Shown piece by piece: positions 4,696 through 5,342 of a stretch of DNA of 5,342 nt; position 1 is the first letter of the stretch, and each line of letters opens with the position of its first letter. The stretch is from Planococcaceae bacterium UBA3370. GTDB taxonomy: Bacteria > Bacillota > Bacilli > Bacillales_A > Planococcaceae. The stretch lies in the NCBI GenBank assembly GCA_002360295.1, contig DEQI01000137.1:3118-8459 (forward strand), read 5' to 3'. The notes below the pieces were generated by a model that was not told where the DNA came from, searched no databases, and saw only the letters and a list, made by a program, of their open reading frames with translations. Position numbers and translations under genes: made by a program.

Positions 4696-5342
4696 ATGAA
4701 ATTTGCCATGAGTTTTTTATCAATTTTAGTTTGTATAATTGGTACGGTTCTTTTCGTTCAATATCAAGTGTATTCTGATCACTTAGACACCAATGAGGAA
4801 GCATTTAGTTATTCTCAAGAAATAGAAATTGAATATAGGGGAGAAAGTTTAGATATTCGTCAGCACTTTAAAAATTTACCGAATGAAAAGGTGACGATTC
4901 AGTGGCCAACTCAGGCGGTCAATCCGGGATGCTTTATTGAAACGGAATATAGTTGTTCGCGATTAAGTGATGATTTTTCTTCATTTGAAGCGGGAGAAAA
5001 TAGTACACAATCTATTTCATATATAATCCCACTAGATGGTGGACTTAAATCAAAAGAGTTAATGAAAAATGTTTTTGTCTCTTTAACAAATGGAAAGGTC
5101 AAATTTTCAACTGTACATATTTCAACGGATAGTTCCATACAAGGTCAATGGGTAACAGGATTGCCTTTAATAGGACAGCAATCATTATCGCTTGTCAACT
5201 ATGCAATGTTTAGTGGGACAGGTCAGATAAACGATATTTACTGGCAAGCAGGGGATTTTGCTCTACAACAAGCGACAGATGTTATTTCAATATATTCTAA
5301 GCATCCAATGTCAGCTGCTTTTAATGACAAATTAGCGGCAGT
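4696..5342 (+). CDS. unrecognised membrane-anchored or secreted protein, N-terminal part
   Basis: The frame is open from ATG 4696 to the end of the window (215 codons, no stop), so the C-terminus is missing. An excellent AGGAGG (4682-4687) lies 8 nt before the ATG. The N-terminus is a lysine followed by a hydrophobic segment (about 5-22, FLSILVCIIGTVLF in its core), then polar sequence: a type II anchor or uncleaved signal, with the rest outside the cell. The visible ectodomain is beta-strand-like and polar, with an acidic patch (29-50) and two cysteines, C79 and C87 (CFIETEYSC), near enough for a disulfide. I do not recognise the family and assign no function. It diverges from the ylbA-like gene; no good promoter is visible in the 54-bp spacer, though ATCATGAT (4672-4679) is an 8-bp palindrome there. 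Confidence 0.85.
   Translation, partial: MKFAMSFLSILVCIIGTVLFVQYQVYSDHLDTNEEAFSYSQEIEIEYRGESLDIRQHFKNLPNEKVTIQWPTQAVNPGCFIETEYSCSRLSDDFSSFEAGENSTQSISYIIPLDGGLKSKELMKNVFVSLTNGKVKFSTVHISTDSSIQGQWVTGLPLIGQQSLSLVNYAMFSGTGQINDIYWQAGDFALQQATDVISIYSKHPMSAAFNDKLAA

Noticed and set aside
4911..5138. 75-codon minus-strand frame
   Set aside because: It lies opposite the open frame from 4696, which has a strong ribosome binding site and a membrane segment; the minus frame has neither.
1..5342. CRISPR arrays, tRNA or rRNA genes, insertion sequences, phage or toxin-antitoxin genes
   Set aside because: No repeated spacers, cloverleaf sequences, transposase motifs or flanking target duplications were seen in either strand.

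Overview
The window reads as chromosomal DNA from an AT-rich, low-GC Gram-positive spore-former of the Bacillales. The evidence is strong AGGAGG-type ribosome binding sites, B. subtilis-like ylb genes (CAP protein, ylbF, ylbG and a ylbA-like gene) and a MurE paralogue. The combination suggests the Planococcaceae/Caryophanaceae branch (Lysinibacillus, Solibacillus, Sporosarcina and relatives). That placement is inference; no rRNA or other taxonomic marker is present.

Layout from left to right: (1) the last 65 codons of a CAP/SCP-domain protein, probably ylbC (+). (2) A 486-residue Mur ligase of the MurE type (+), whose ATG start lies behind a ribosome binding site that can fold into an 8-bp hairpin. 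(3) A convergent hotdog-fold (PaaI-type) thioesterase (-), whose 3' end overlaps the MurE-like gene by 30 bp. (4) Divergent from it, ylbF/ricF (+) with its own promoter and a strong terminator. (5) A GC-richer 40-bp patch resembling a dispersed repeat, then an exported protein of the glycerophosphodiester phosphodiesterase family (-) whose usual active-site residues are partly replaced. (6) Back-to-back divergent promoters, then ylbG (+). (7) A ylbA-like DUF7147 gene (-), tail-to-tail with ylbG with a 2-bp gap. (8) Divergent from it, the first 215 codons of an unrecognised membrane-anchored or secreted protein (+) that runs off the window.

The backbone ylbC-ylbF-ylbG follows the B. subtilis order. 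ylbD and ylbE are absent between them, and a Mur ligase, a thioesterase and a GDPD-family gene sit in the gaps, so the genes do not form one operon; strands alternate almost gene by gene. The most interesting element is the extra MurE-like ligase. It keeps the Arg of the diaminopimelate-recognition motif (DNAR in place of DNPR). In relatives such as L. sphaericus, vegetative wall contains lysine but spore cortex contains diaminopimelate, so a separate sporulation DAP ligase is expected. This gene, lying near sporulation-linked ylbF, is a reasonable candidate; that assignment is inference.
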